Below, one piece after another: positions 1 through 7,962 of a DNA stretch of 64,000 nucleotides. The DNA lies in NCBI GenBank assembly GCA_963825625.1, contig CAWGUF010000003.1, forward strand, positions 186,001 to 250,000, given 5' to 3'. The DNA comes from CAMDPA01 sp963825625 (GTDB lineage Bacteria > Pseudomonadota > Alphaproteobacteria > Rhizobiales > Hyphomicrobiaceae). Position numbers and translations under genes: made by a program. A model generated the notes under the pieces. That model saw only the letters and a list, made by a program, of their open reading frames with translations, had not been told where the DNA came from and did no database searches. Position 1 is the first letter of the stretch. Each line of letters begins with the position of its first letter.

Positions 1-458
1 CTGCGCACCGATTCTGCCGGCGCCGGCAAGTATCGCGGCGGGCTCGGCATCGATATGCGCGTGCGCAATCTCGTCGAGGGCCGCTGGAACTTCGAGCAGA
101 CCAAGCGGCAGAATTGTCCGCCATGGGGCCTGTGGGGCGGCAGCCAGGAGAGTTCGGCGGCTACCTGCTGAAGCGGCCGGAGGAGACGGAGTTCACGCCG
201 ATGCGCGGCAGCTTCGTGCCGGTGCCCGTCGGCGCGCAGGCCATCGTGCGCACCGGCGGCGGCGGCGGCTGGGGCGATCCGCTGGACCGAGACCCTCAGC
301 TCGTACGCAGCGACGTGATCGAAGAGTACATTTCGGCGGAAGTGGCGGAGCGCGATTACGGCGTGGTTTTGAGGTCGGATCGCAGCCTGGATCTCGGTGC
401 CACGCAGCAACTGCGCGCGTCGATCAGACAGATGCGGTCACCAACAGCGTCGGACTGA
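1..458 (+). pseudogene. Hydantoinase B/oxoprolinase family protein, C-terminal fragment, frameshifted
   Basis: The window opens inside this gene. Frame 1 reads LRTDSAGAGKYRGGLGID and continues to PPWGLWGGSQE, which resembles the C-terminal part of HyuB-type ATP-dependent hydantoinase/oxoprolinase subunits. Frame 1 stops at 169-171. The expected continuation (EFGGYLLKRP, then GGGGGWGDPLDRDP) is in frame 3 and runs to the stop ending at 458. The shift lies at about 140-165 and fits a single-base indel. Family members act in the cytoplasm on cyclic amides, normally with a HyuA partner, which would lie left of the window. The gene is convergent with the amidohydrolase that ends at 507. Either a pseudogene or a sequencing indel; the family call is fairly firm. 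Confidence 0.7.
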
Positions 459-506
459 GCCTCTAAGGGCCGGCGCGCCAATCAACCAACCTCCTGCGCA
501 GCACAA

Positions 507-1361
507 TTACGTCGCCAGAGCGGGGTAAAGCCTCAGCGCCGTGCCTCCCAAGACCGCATCCTGATCGGCCGCATCCAGGACGGAAATCGCAGCCCTCGTT
601 TCCGCCAGTATCTCCGATAACGAGCCGGGTGAGTTGGGCCAGTTCGAGCCCCAGGCGATACGATCCGCCCCGAATTCTCCGACAAGGTGCTGGATGAAAG
701 CGTGTACATCCGCTCCGCACTCCCTCACGCGCTTCAACGTGACCGGCGTCAGCTTGAGATAGACATTGCCCACCGGCGCCAGACGGGACAGAGGCGCTGC
801 CGCCGCGAAAGGTGGCCCGCCGGTCAGATCGGGCCGTGCGAGATGATCGACGATGACAGCAACGTTCGGAAAGCGGTGAGCCAGCGCGGCCGATGCAGCA
901 AGGCCAGACGCATCAGTCTGGATACACATCGAAAGCCCCCGATCGTCGAGCAATTCCCAGACCGGAAATGACCGCACATCATCCAGCGCACTGGCGTCGA
1001 CCTCCTTCGTACTGCCCCCGGTGAATATCCTGAACCCGGTGAGCCCGCGATCGATCCAGCGCATTGCCTGGGACGCGGCATCCGGCGCCAGCATGTCGAT
1101 GGACCCGACCGCGGTGAATCGCTCCGGATACTGCTCGACGGCATCCGCGACATAGGAATTATCGAAACCGTAGCAGGTCGATGCATGCACGATGGCAGCC
1201 TTCTTGACGCCCGCTTCGTCCATCGCGGCGAGTAGCTGCGTCTCACTGGCTGGACGCTCCCGCGACCAGTCGGACTGGACCCCGAACAGCGGTGCAAGCG
1301 GATATCGCTTCGTATCGCTCGAAATGATATGCGGATGTATGTCGACGACTGCGCCCGCCAT
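507..1361 (-). CDS. Amidohydrolase family 2 protein (lactonase-like TIM barrel)
   Basis: A 284-residue protein with an N-terminal DIHPHI metal-binding strand (residues 7-12), a VIVDHLARPD strand in the middle and a C-terminal RIAWGSNWPN strand holding the usual last barrel Trp-Pro. This is the layout of the amidohydrolase-2 superfamily, which includes 2-pyrone-4,6-dicarboxylate lactonase (LigI). The protein is soluble, with no signal peptide. It is the last gene of a minus-strand operon, starting only 5 bp after the stop of the decarboxylase-like gene. The neighbours suggest hydrolysis of a lactone or ring-cleavage acid, but the substrate cannot be read from the sequence. Family certain, function inferred. 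Confidence 0.8.
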   Translation of the reverse strand: MAGAVVDIHPHIISSDTKRYPLAPLFGVQSDWSRERPASETQLLAAMDEAGVKKAAIVHASTCYGFDNSYVADAVEQYPERFTAVGSIDMLAPDAASQAMRWIDRGLTGFRIFTGGSTKEVDASALDDVRSFPVWELLDDRGLSMCIQTDASGLAASAALAHRFPNVAVIVDHLARPDLTGGPPFAAAAPLSRLAPVGNVYLKLTPVTLKRVRECGADVHAFIQHLVGEFGADRIAWGSNWPNSPGSLSEILAETRAAISVLDAADQDAVLGGTALRLYPALAT

Positions 1362-1366
1362 TTTGC

Positions 1367-2359
1367 TTACCCCTGCTCGGACTGCACATCCACGAATAGA
1401 TCGTTCACGGCCATTCGGCGTGCAATCAGCTGCTGCTTGAATGCGAAACGCTCCAACGCCTCGATTGTCGGCCGATTTTGTTCAACTCCGAACGGCAACG
1501 GATCAGCCCCGACCACCGGGATCAGATCACGATATTTCCGGTCTGTCGCCGCATCTGCTCTCCCGGAACGCAACTCGGTCAGCCAGGCCTGTTTGGCCGC
1601 GAAGAACGCCTCGTGCAACGCTTGCGCAACCCAGGGATACGACTTGAGAACACTATCCTTGACCACAATCGTGCCGTGCATGGGATAGATCCCTGTACGC
1701 TGGAACCAGGCCGCCTCGAGCTCACGCGCATTCTCGAACAGCTCGGGATAGGCCGCGTCGTCGATCTGCTTCGCTTCCCACCCGGCGCTCGGCGCGCCCG
1801 CCCGCCCCAGACCAGCGGGCCCGGAAAAGCCGGCTGCAATCTCCCCCTTCGCCATCATCTCCACCAGCGATGAGCCTGCCGGAGCACTGATGACGTTCGA
1901 CGGCAGCTTCAACTCGCGCACATGCTCTTCATCGTCGACAACCCAGGTCACTTTCGAGCTGTCCAAACCGTAGTCATCGATCAGAATGCCGCGCGTCCAC
2001 ACACCTGTCGTCACCGAATAGGCCCTCACGCCTACCTTCTTGCCCTCCAGATCTTTTGGCGTGCGAATGCCCGCATCGGGTCGCACCAGCAGGCCGGCAT
2101 GATGAAATGCGCGAGACACGAAGATCGGCAACGCGACAAACGGCGCACCAAAGCTGCGCGCAATGATATAGGTTGTTGGCGCAATCTCGCAGACATCGAA
2201 CTCCACCTCACGCACCATACGGCGGTAGGCGGCGATCTGAGGCGTCACGTTGACGAATTGGGGCTCGATGCCTGCAATGGGAATCCGCCCCGATAGGATT
2301 GCTTCTGTATGCGGATAAGAGGCGATGGCAATCGCCAGCCGCAATCTGTCGCCCGCCAT
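1367..2359 (-). CDS. 4,5-dihydroxyphthalate decarboxylase-like / NMT1-type substrate-binding protein
   Basis: A 330-residue protein that starts LRLAIAIASYPHTEAILSG and contains EFDVCEIAPTTYIIARSFG, PIFVSRAFHHAGLLVRPDAG and a VTTGVWTRGILIDDYG segment. These match the arrangement I know from 4,5-dihydroxyphthalate decarboxylase (Pht5-type) and related periplasmic-binding-protein-fold proteins. There is no signal peptide, which argues for an intracellular enzyme or domain rather than a transporter component. Annotation pipelines often label these ABC transporter substrate-binding proteins. The gene sits between the alpha/beta hydrolase and the amidohydrolase in one operon, consistent with aromatic acid catabolism. 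Confidence 0.7.
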   Translation of the reverse strand: MAGDRLRLAIAIASYPHTEAILSGRIPIAGIEPQFVNVTPQIAAYRRMVREVEFDVCEIAPTTYIIARSFGAPFVALPIFVSRAFHHAGLLVRPDAGIRTPKDLEGKKVGVRAYSVTTGVWTRGILIDDYGLDSSKVTWVVDDEEHVRELKLPSNVISAPAGSSLVEMMAKGEIAAGFSGPAGLGRAGAPSAGWEAKQIDDAAYPELFENARELEAAWFQRTGIYPMHGTIVVKDSVLKSYPWVAQALHEAFFAAKQAWLTELRSGRADAATDRKYRDLIPVVGADPLPFGVEQNRPTIEALERFAFKQQLIARRMAVNDLFVDVQSEQG

Positions 2360-2401
2360 GTCGCTCGCCCCCTTTTACCTGTCTCGCCAAACCAGCAGCC
2401 G

Positions 2402-3303
2402 CTACGTACCGGCCTGCAGCCCCATCAAGCTGAAAGTTGCTCTCATCAGACTGCTGTCGGGATCACCGAACTGCTCGGCGACCTCGAAATGATGCAGTCC
2501 AGGCAGATCGAGCTCCGTGACGGCATGCCCACGCCGGCGCAGCTCCGCCGCCCAGTCCTGCGAATGCCGGCGAAACTCCAGTTGCTCGCCGCCGCCATAT
2601 GCCACGACCATCGGCGGCATGCGTTCCGGTATCTGCCGCATGGCGCTGTTGCGCGCCGTCATCCCATCGTCGAGATGGAGATACTGATTGCGCGACGACA
2701 GCCGCACCGGCTCCAGCTCGTACATCCCGCTGGCCGCTACCGCCCCCTTGATGACGTCGGCAGGCAAACCCCATTGCGTCCAGTCTGTGACCGCCAGCAG
2801 GCCGACGACGTGACCACCGGAGGAATGCCCGGCGACGTAGAGCTTGTCCGGATCAGCGCCAAAGTCTTCGCGTTATTGTAGACCCAGGCCACCGCGGCGC
2901 GACACTGGCGAACCAGCTCGTCCAGCGTCACCTGCGGCACCAGCGCGAAGTTGACAGGTACGAATGTGGCGCCCGCGTTGACGAACGCCGGCGCCTGATA
3001 GCTGTTGTTGTCCTTGTGCCAGCGGGTCCAGGCACCACCATGATAGTAGACGACAACTGGCGCGCCGGATTGCCTGGCAGGAAAGATGTCGACTTTCTCG
3101 TCGTCGCTCGGTCCGTATGACACGTCGAGCCGGCATTCCATCTGCCCTCGGATGTTCGCGCTCAGCTCGCCGTGCCGCTTCATGTACTCGTCGGCGTCCG
3201 GCACCAGCTTGCGCTGGTTGTACTGATCGTCGAGCTCCTTCTGGGAATAGTCGAGCCAGACTTTCCCGCCGCCGCCCGTTTCGACGTTGTCCTTCCCAAC
3301 CAT
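2402..3303 (-). pseudogene. Alpha/beta hydrolase (kynurenine formamidase/esterase-like), single frameshift
   Basis: The N-terminal part has VWLDYSQKELDDQYNQR and the oxyanion-hole motif YYHGGAW. Translation then leaves frame at about 2875, after VYNNAKT. In the neighbouring frame the missing piece continues as FGADPDKLYVAGHSSGGH, which carries the GHSSG nucleophile elbow, and then runs on from LPADVIKGAVAASG to a catalytic-His region (GLHHFEVAEQFGDPDS). One base appears to be missing. The proposed start at 3303 has a good ribosome-binding site (GGGAG); a GTG at 3381 overlapping the upstream stop is an alternative. Related enzymes hydrolyse small esters or formamides. Inactive if the frameshift is real. 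Confidence 0.75.
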
Positions 3304-3377
3304 GCCTGTGCTCCCTGAAATGCCGCGCAATCCGAAGCCCACGGCAGCGGCACAGATTGCCGCCGCCGTCTCGTATT

Positions 3378-4398
3378 TCACATGCCGAGCATCTTTTTCA
3401 GTGCGGCGACCGCATCCTTCGGCGTGTCGATCGTCTTCTGCACCACCGCCTGGATCTCCGCACCTTTGCTGGGATTGATCGGAACCTTCCGCTTCTCCGC
3501 ATCGGCCTTGAATTTCGGATCCGCCATCAGCTTGTCGAAGCCGGTCCGCAACATGGCCACTCGCGCAGCCGGTACACCGGGAGGCGCGAACAGTGATCGG
3601 CCGATAGCGCTCGCCGACGACATCAGCTCGTAGATCTGCCGCGTCTTGTCATCCTTTGCCAAATCCAGCAGCAACGGAACATTTGGAATAATCTTGTCCT
3701 TCACCAGCCCGATCTGAAGCGGGAACACGACCTTGCCTTCGCTGACCCACTTTGGCTTGCGCGCTGTCCAGCTCAACAGCGAGCCGCCCCGGCCCATGAC
3801 CTCCCCGCGCTCGATCGCGACGTCCATGTCCCCCACGCCCTTGAAGCCGACCACCACCCTGAACTTGGTGCCCTAGTGTCGAGTTCAGCACCGTCGGCAC
3901 CTGGAACGTTTCGGAGCCCTGGCCGGTCGAGGCAACGATCACCTCTTTTTTCTTGGCGTCCTCCAGGGACTTGATGCCGGCATTGTGATAAATCCCGATG
4001 ACGCTGGTGATGTCGGTGAATGTTCCGATCCAGTTTGCCTTGCCGAGATCGAATTTCACCTTGTCGGGGGACAGCACCTGAAACAGCGGCACATTCTGCT
4101 GCACCGTCGCCAGCACCGTCCCGTCCTTGGGCGCCACGTTGTACACGAATGCTGCCGCAACCGCACCGCCGGCGCCGGGCTTGTTCTGGACAATGACCTT
4201 CGGCTTGCCCGGCAAGTGGGCGCCCAGATGCTCCGCGGCGAGCCGCGCGTAGATGTCGTAGGTGCTGCCTGCTCCGGTGCCGACGTAGATCGATATCGTT
4301 TGCCCTGAAAAATCCCCGGTCTGGGCCAAGGCACCCGGCATCGTGCTGAAGACGGTGCCCAAGGCACCCAAGCCAATCATCAGGTCTGCGCGTCTCAT
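3378..4398 (-). pseudogene. Tripartite tricarboxylate transporter substrate-binding protein (TctC/Bug family), single frameshift
   Basis: Starts with a signal peptide (GTVFSTMPGALAQTGDF; cleavage near ALA-Q) after a strong GGAGAG ribosome-binding site. It then shows the Bug-family features ISIYVGTGAGSTYDIYARL, PKVIVQNKPGAGG and NWIGTFTDI. Frame 1 goes wrong after VPTVLNSTLG. One base later the next frame gives TKFRVVVGFKGVGDMDVAI and runs to the stop at 3378, including SLFAPPGVPAARVAMLR, a normal C-terminal segment. The extra base is at about 3873-3876 on the plus strand, inside a CTAG. The intact protein would deliver an organic acid to a TTT permease, but no tctA/tctB is present in the window. 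Confidence 0.8.
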
Positions 4399-5129
4399 TA
4401 TTCTCTCTCCTCTCCCAGGATTCTATTTGTTGTATTTCTCTATGTTTTTTTGCGTTTCCTCTCCGCTCCGGACGCTTGTGCGCGCAATGCACGCAATCTG
4501 GCCTAACTACTCTCAACGTCAGCCTTGCTCTCCATACCGATGAGCCTGAGCAAGAACCGACCCGCAAAACAGGCTACTGCCGGCGACAGGCCACAACGCA
4601 AAAAACGCCGAAGACGAAGTGTGATCGTCCGCTTGGCCAATTACAAGCTGCAATATTCAGGACATCGATGATGAAACGCCGTCTCATGACGCATGCAGAT
4701 CGCGCCTGTTACACCGAAGCGGCTGCGTATGACCTTCACGCCGGCCTGGCATCCGACGACCAGCGCCGCTACTGCCGGAAAGCGATGGGATCAGCAGCAT
4801 CTCGAGCCGCTTCAATTCGAAGCGAGGCTGGCACTCGTCCTGGGCAAGAGAGCGACGCGCTGCCATCGGGCGGATACCCCAGCTGCACCGCCCATCCGCT
4901 GCTGCTCTCTCGGATGGAGCACATTGGCTCCGTGTGAGGCGAGCCGCGCGGCTGGAACCTTGCTGGCGCGCTTCCGATCTGGCGCGCTGGCGAAAATTGC
5001 CCGAGCCTTCGCTGTGGGCGTGAGCCGCGAGACGCGTCATCATCTGCCGCCGGGTGTGTCGAGCGAGCAATAGCAACCTGAGCGTTCAGGTGCTAAGTGG
5101 TGAGATAAGGGTATTGCGTCGAGGGCAGT
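4399..5129. other. Intergenic region between divergent operons; no gene recognised
   Basis: About 730 bp between the minus-strand catabolic operon and the plus-strand TolC gene. Open frames on both strands (for example 4684-5076 minus and 4693-5073 plus) overlap each other, match no family I know and have no convincing ribosome-binding site. The end near 4400-4470 is AT-richer and probably holds the promoter of the catabolic operon. I see no clear repeat, RNA gene or terminator. Confidence 0.5.
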
Positions 5130-6635
5130 GTGCGGGTGTTTCGTTTGGTGTGCGGTGTTTGTGCGCCGCAACAACATGCATTTTTGCCAAGCAGCGGGGC
5201 ACTAGCCGCGCTGCTGATTGTTGTTGTGGCTAGCCTGTCCATCGCCCTGTCACCGGACGCGGCAGCACAAACGCTGCAGCACGCGCTTTCCGAGGCCTAT
5301 CGGACCAATCCGGAGCTGTCCGCCGCCCGCGCCAACTTGCGGGCGACCGACGAGGAAGTGTCGCGGGCCCATGCCGCCTTCCGGCCAGTGGTGTCCGGGA
5401 CCGCTACGACCGGCTGGACCAGAACTGACACCGATCCGCCAAGCTCGACGCTCGCCGGCACGACCCATCCGCGCACGCTCGGACTGGCGCTGGCGCAGCC
5501 GATCTTCCGGGGGTTCCGGTCGGTGAACCAGTTGCGTGTGGCCGAAGCCACCGTTCGCGCTGAGCGCGAGAAGCTGCGCGTCGCCGAAGGCCAGGTTCTG
5601 CTGCAGGCAGCGACGGCATTCGCTGACGTTATCCGCGACGAAGGCACTGTAGGAGCCAATCAGAACATCGTCGCTTCGCTCACACGATTGTCCGATGCGA
5701 CGCGCATTCAGTTCGATCGCGGTGCCGTCACTCGCACCGATGTAGCCCAGGCGACCGCGCGGCTTGCTCGTGCCCGATCAACACTCGAAGCTGCCAAGGC
5801 AAGGCTTGCGGCGAGCCATGCGAGCTATGAACAGGTCATCGGCACGGCTCCGCGAAAACTCACCGCCCCCGCGTTGCCGCGCCGCCTGCTGCCGAGATCT
5901 CCGGCCGAGACCAGAACCATCACGACCAGCGAGAACGGCACCATCCTCAATGCGCACTATCTCGCTGAGGCTGGCCGCTATACAATCCTGCAGATCCGCG
6001 GCGAGCTGCTGCCCACCGTGGCGCTGGACGCAAATTACACCCGACAGTACGAGCAATCGCCAGTTATCGATTCCTCGCAGGAACGCTCAGCCCGGCTCAG
6101 CATGCGCGTGCCGATCTATTCCGGCGGCGAGGTGGAGGCGCGCGTGCGCCAGGCCAAGCATGCGCACGTCAACAAGTTGGAATTGCTGCGCCAGGCAAAG
6201 GCCGATCAGCTGCGGCAGGCGACATCGGCCTGGGCCAACTATGTAGCCGCCGACGCCCAGCGACGATCCGCGAGCACACAGACGGAGGCGTTCAAGACCG
6301 TGGTCTCCGGCGTGCGTCTGGAATTCCAGCGCGGCACGCGCACACTGCTCGACGTGCTCAATGCAGAACAGGAATATTTCACCTCGCAGGTTGACGAGAT
6401 AACGACCCAGCGGGAGCTTCTCGTGCAGGCCTTCACGCTGCTCCATCTGATCGGCAGGCTCAACGCGGGGAACCTGGGGCTCGGCGCCGACCCATACGAT
6501 CCGCAGATCAACTATCTGGCGGTCCGACGCAACTGGTTCGGCCTCGACATCACGTACGCGGATGGAAGCGTTGCGCGAATCGATGCCTCGATGCCCGAGC
6601 CGGGACGTGGGGGCGCGCGCGACCGCAGCCGATGA
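5130..6635 (+). CDS. TolC family outer membrane protein (type I secretion outer membrane factor)
   Basis: A 501-residue protein with an N-terminal hydrophobic export signal (ALAALLIVVVASLSIAL, cleavage near DAAAQ). The mature protein begins TLQHALSEAYRTNPELSAAR, the usual first helix of TolC channels, and has the duplicated OEP organisation with GLALAQPIFRGFRSVNQLR in the first half and LSMRVPIYSGGEVEARV in the second. LEFQRGTRTLLDVLNAEQEY is the conserved C-terminal helix. It should form the trimeric outer-membrane duct of a type I exporter. The matching ABC transporter and HlyD protein are 10.5 kb downstream on the same strand (17165-20232), after their putative substrate. The GTG start is supported by GAGGG just upstream. 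Confidence 0.88.
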   Translation: MRVFRLVCGVCAPQQHAFLPSSGALAALLIVVVASLSIALSPDAAAQTLQHALSEAYRTNPELSAARANLRATDEEVSRAHAAFRPVVSGTATTGWTRTDTDPPSSTLAGTTHPRTLGLALAQPIFRGFRSVNQLRVAEATVRAEREKLRVAEGQVLLQAATAFADVIRDEGTVGANQNIVASLTRLSDATRIQFDRGAVTRTDVAQATARLARARSTLEAAKARLAASHASYEQVIGTAPRKLTAPALPRRLLPRSPAETRTITTSENGTILNAHYLAEAGRYTILQIRGELLPTVALDANYTRQYEQSPVIDSSQERSARLSMRVPIYSGGEVEARVRQAKHAHVNKLELLRQAKADQLRQATSAWANYVAADAQRRSASTQTEAFKTVVSGVRLEFQRGTRTLLDVLNAEQEYFTSQVDEITTQRELLVQAFTLLHLIGRLNAGNLGLGADPYDPQINYLAVRRNWFGLDITYADGSVARIDASMPEPGRGGARDRSR

Positions 6636-6829
6636 CGCATTCGGTCTGCGAAGAGCCCAGCGCCGCCCAGAAAGGTTAGAGCTTTCGGTGGGCCGGTATA
6701 AGGTGGCTGCTCTCACAACCGGAGCGGCTTTGACTGGTCATCGACGCTGTGCGAAGGACTGGATGACCTCGTCCCGGCTCGATACATCAGCAGACCGCGA
6801 CAGCAGTCTGCCGGCTCGAAGGCCAAGCC

Positions 6830-7573
6830 TCAACGTCGTGACGTGTTGATCTGGTCGGTTGATCCAATCAGCTTGCGCTTACCGATATTGGTGATCTGCA
6901 CACGCCTGTTGACGCCTGAATGGGGCTCATTCGGGAGTTTCAACCGCTCCTCGCCATATCCGGCCGCCAGCAGTCGGCCAGCCTCGATGCCGTGCCTCTT
7001 GACCAGGTAGTCGCGAACCGCGGCGGCACGCCGCTGCGAAAGTCCAAGGTTGAACGAGGCCTTGCCTTTGGCATCGGTATGCCCCGCAATCGCGAACACG
7101 CGATCAGCCAGCACCTCGTTCTGCATCGCACGTGCAAGCACCTGGAGCGACTGCTCAGCTTTCGGCGTGATCACCGAAGAGTTGAAATCGAAATAGATCT
7201 CCATGTCTTCCGTAGGCTTTCCCACGGTCAAGTCCGCCAGCTGGGTACGATGTTGCTTTGAGGTGAAAGCACGCGTGCCGCTTCGCCGCTGCAGGGCGGT
7301 CAATGCCTCAATCTTGGCCTGATCCGCCGCTTCTCGTGCCCTGTCCTCAGGCGTTGGGGTCGCTGCCACATCCGAGGACGGATTTACAGTGAAGCCACGT
7401 GTCCGGCCCCGGTTGCGGCGCGGCGCCTCTCGCTCGCGAAGAGCTTCGATCAGCTGCTGCTCGGTAACGGCTTGTGCAGCCACCGGCGCCACGGCCGCCG
7501 CTCCGAACGCGGAAAGCATGACGCCTGCCACCATCCCGGCAATCGATGATATCTTGACTGGAGAGCTAATCAC
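6830..7573 (-). CDS. OmpA-family peptidoglycan-binding protein
   Basis: A 247-residue protein starting at GTG 7573, nine bases after AGGAG. Longer upstream in-frame extensions lack such a site. It has an N-terminal signal peptide (GVMLSAFGAAAVAPVAAQA), a basic linker rich in Arg, then an OmpA C-terminal domain from about residue 124: MEIYFDFNSSVITPKAEQSL, VFAIAGHTDAKGKASFNLGL, SQRRAAAVRDYLV and GYGEERLKLP. It should bind peptidoglycan in the periplasm. There is no beta barrel; the N-terminal half is short and disordered-looking. It is convergent with the TolC gene and divergent from the cyclase fusion. Confidence 0.88.
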   Translation of the reverse strand: MISSPVKISSIAGMVAGVMLSAFGAAAVAPVAAQAVTEQQLIEALREREAPRRNRGRTRGFTVNPSSDVAATPTPEDRAREAADQAKIEALTALQRRSGTRAFTSKQHRTQLADLTVGKPTEDMEIYFDFNSSVITPKAEQSLQVLARAMQNEVLADRVFAIAGHTDAKGKASFNLGLSQRRAAAVRDYLVKRHGIEAGRLLAAGYGEERLKLPNEPHSGVNRRVQITNIGKRKLIGSTDQINTSRR

Positions 7574-7775
7574 GGTCTTTCGCTCCTGTTGAGCGCCTGC
7601 CCCAAGGACACGCGATGAAACCAACCGCCCCGGCAGGACCTCTGTCGTGCGATTTCTGATCTTGCCCCCATCTAAGAGGCTATCGGCCTCGCGCGCTGTC
7701 ACCCAAGTAACAGCAAATGTAAGCCGGCGGGCGCAAGTAATAAATATCATTGTCTGCAAGCCTTGTCCGGTACGC

Positions 7776-7794
7776 GCATGATCCTCTATCATGC
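7776..7794. promoter_or_regulatory. Short inverted repeat in the divergent OmpA/cyclase intergenic region
   Basis: A perfect 7-bp inverted repeat GCATGAT-CCTCT-ATCATGC lies in the 390-bp region (7574-7962) between the divergently transcribed OmpA-like gene and the cyclase-SUMF1 gene. The position suits an operator, but no regulator can be assigned and a chance palindrome this short is possible. Nothing else was recognised in this intergenic stretch. Confidence 0.3.
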
Positions 7795-7962
7795 TCCGTA
7801 TTATGCCAGAGGCCGCTCAAACATGGTCCGCCTTCCAATTTGCTTCAGACTGCGAAGCCACCGGGCCATGGCTGGCAGTCGGCCCGAGGACGGGGTGCCG
7901 TCAGAAATTTGACACCGCGGGGCAATAGCTTCGGATGGTACATGGCGAGGTGCGGTGTGGAC

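Noticed and set aside
4684..5076. Overlapping small frames on both strands before the TolC gene
   Set aside because: No family resemblance, composition like non-coding GC-rich DNA and no ribosome-binding site.
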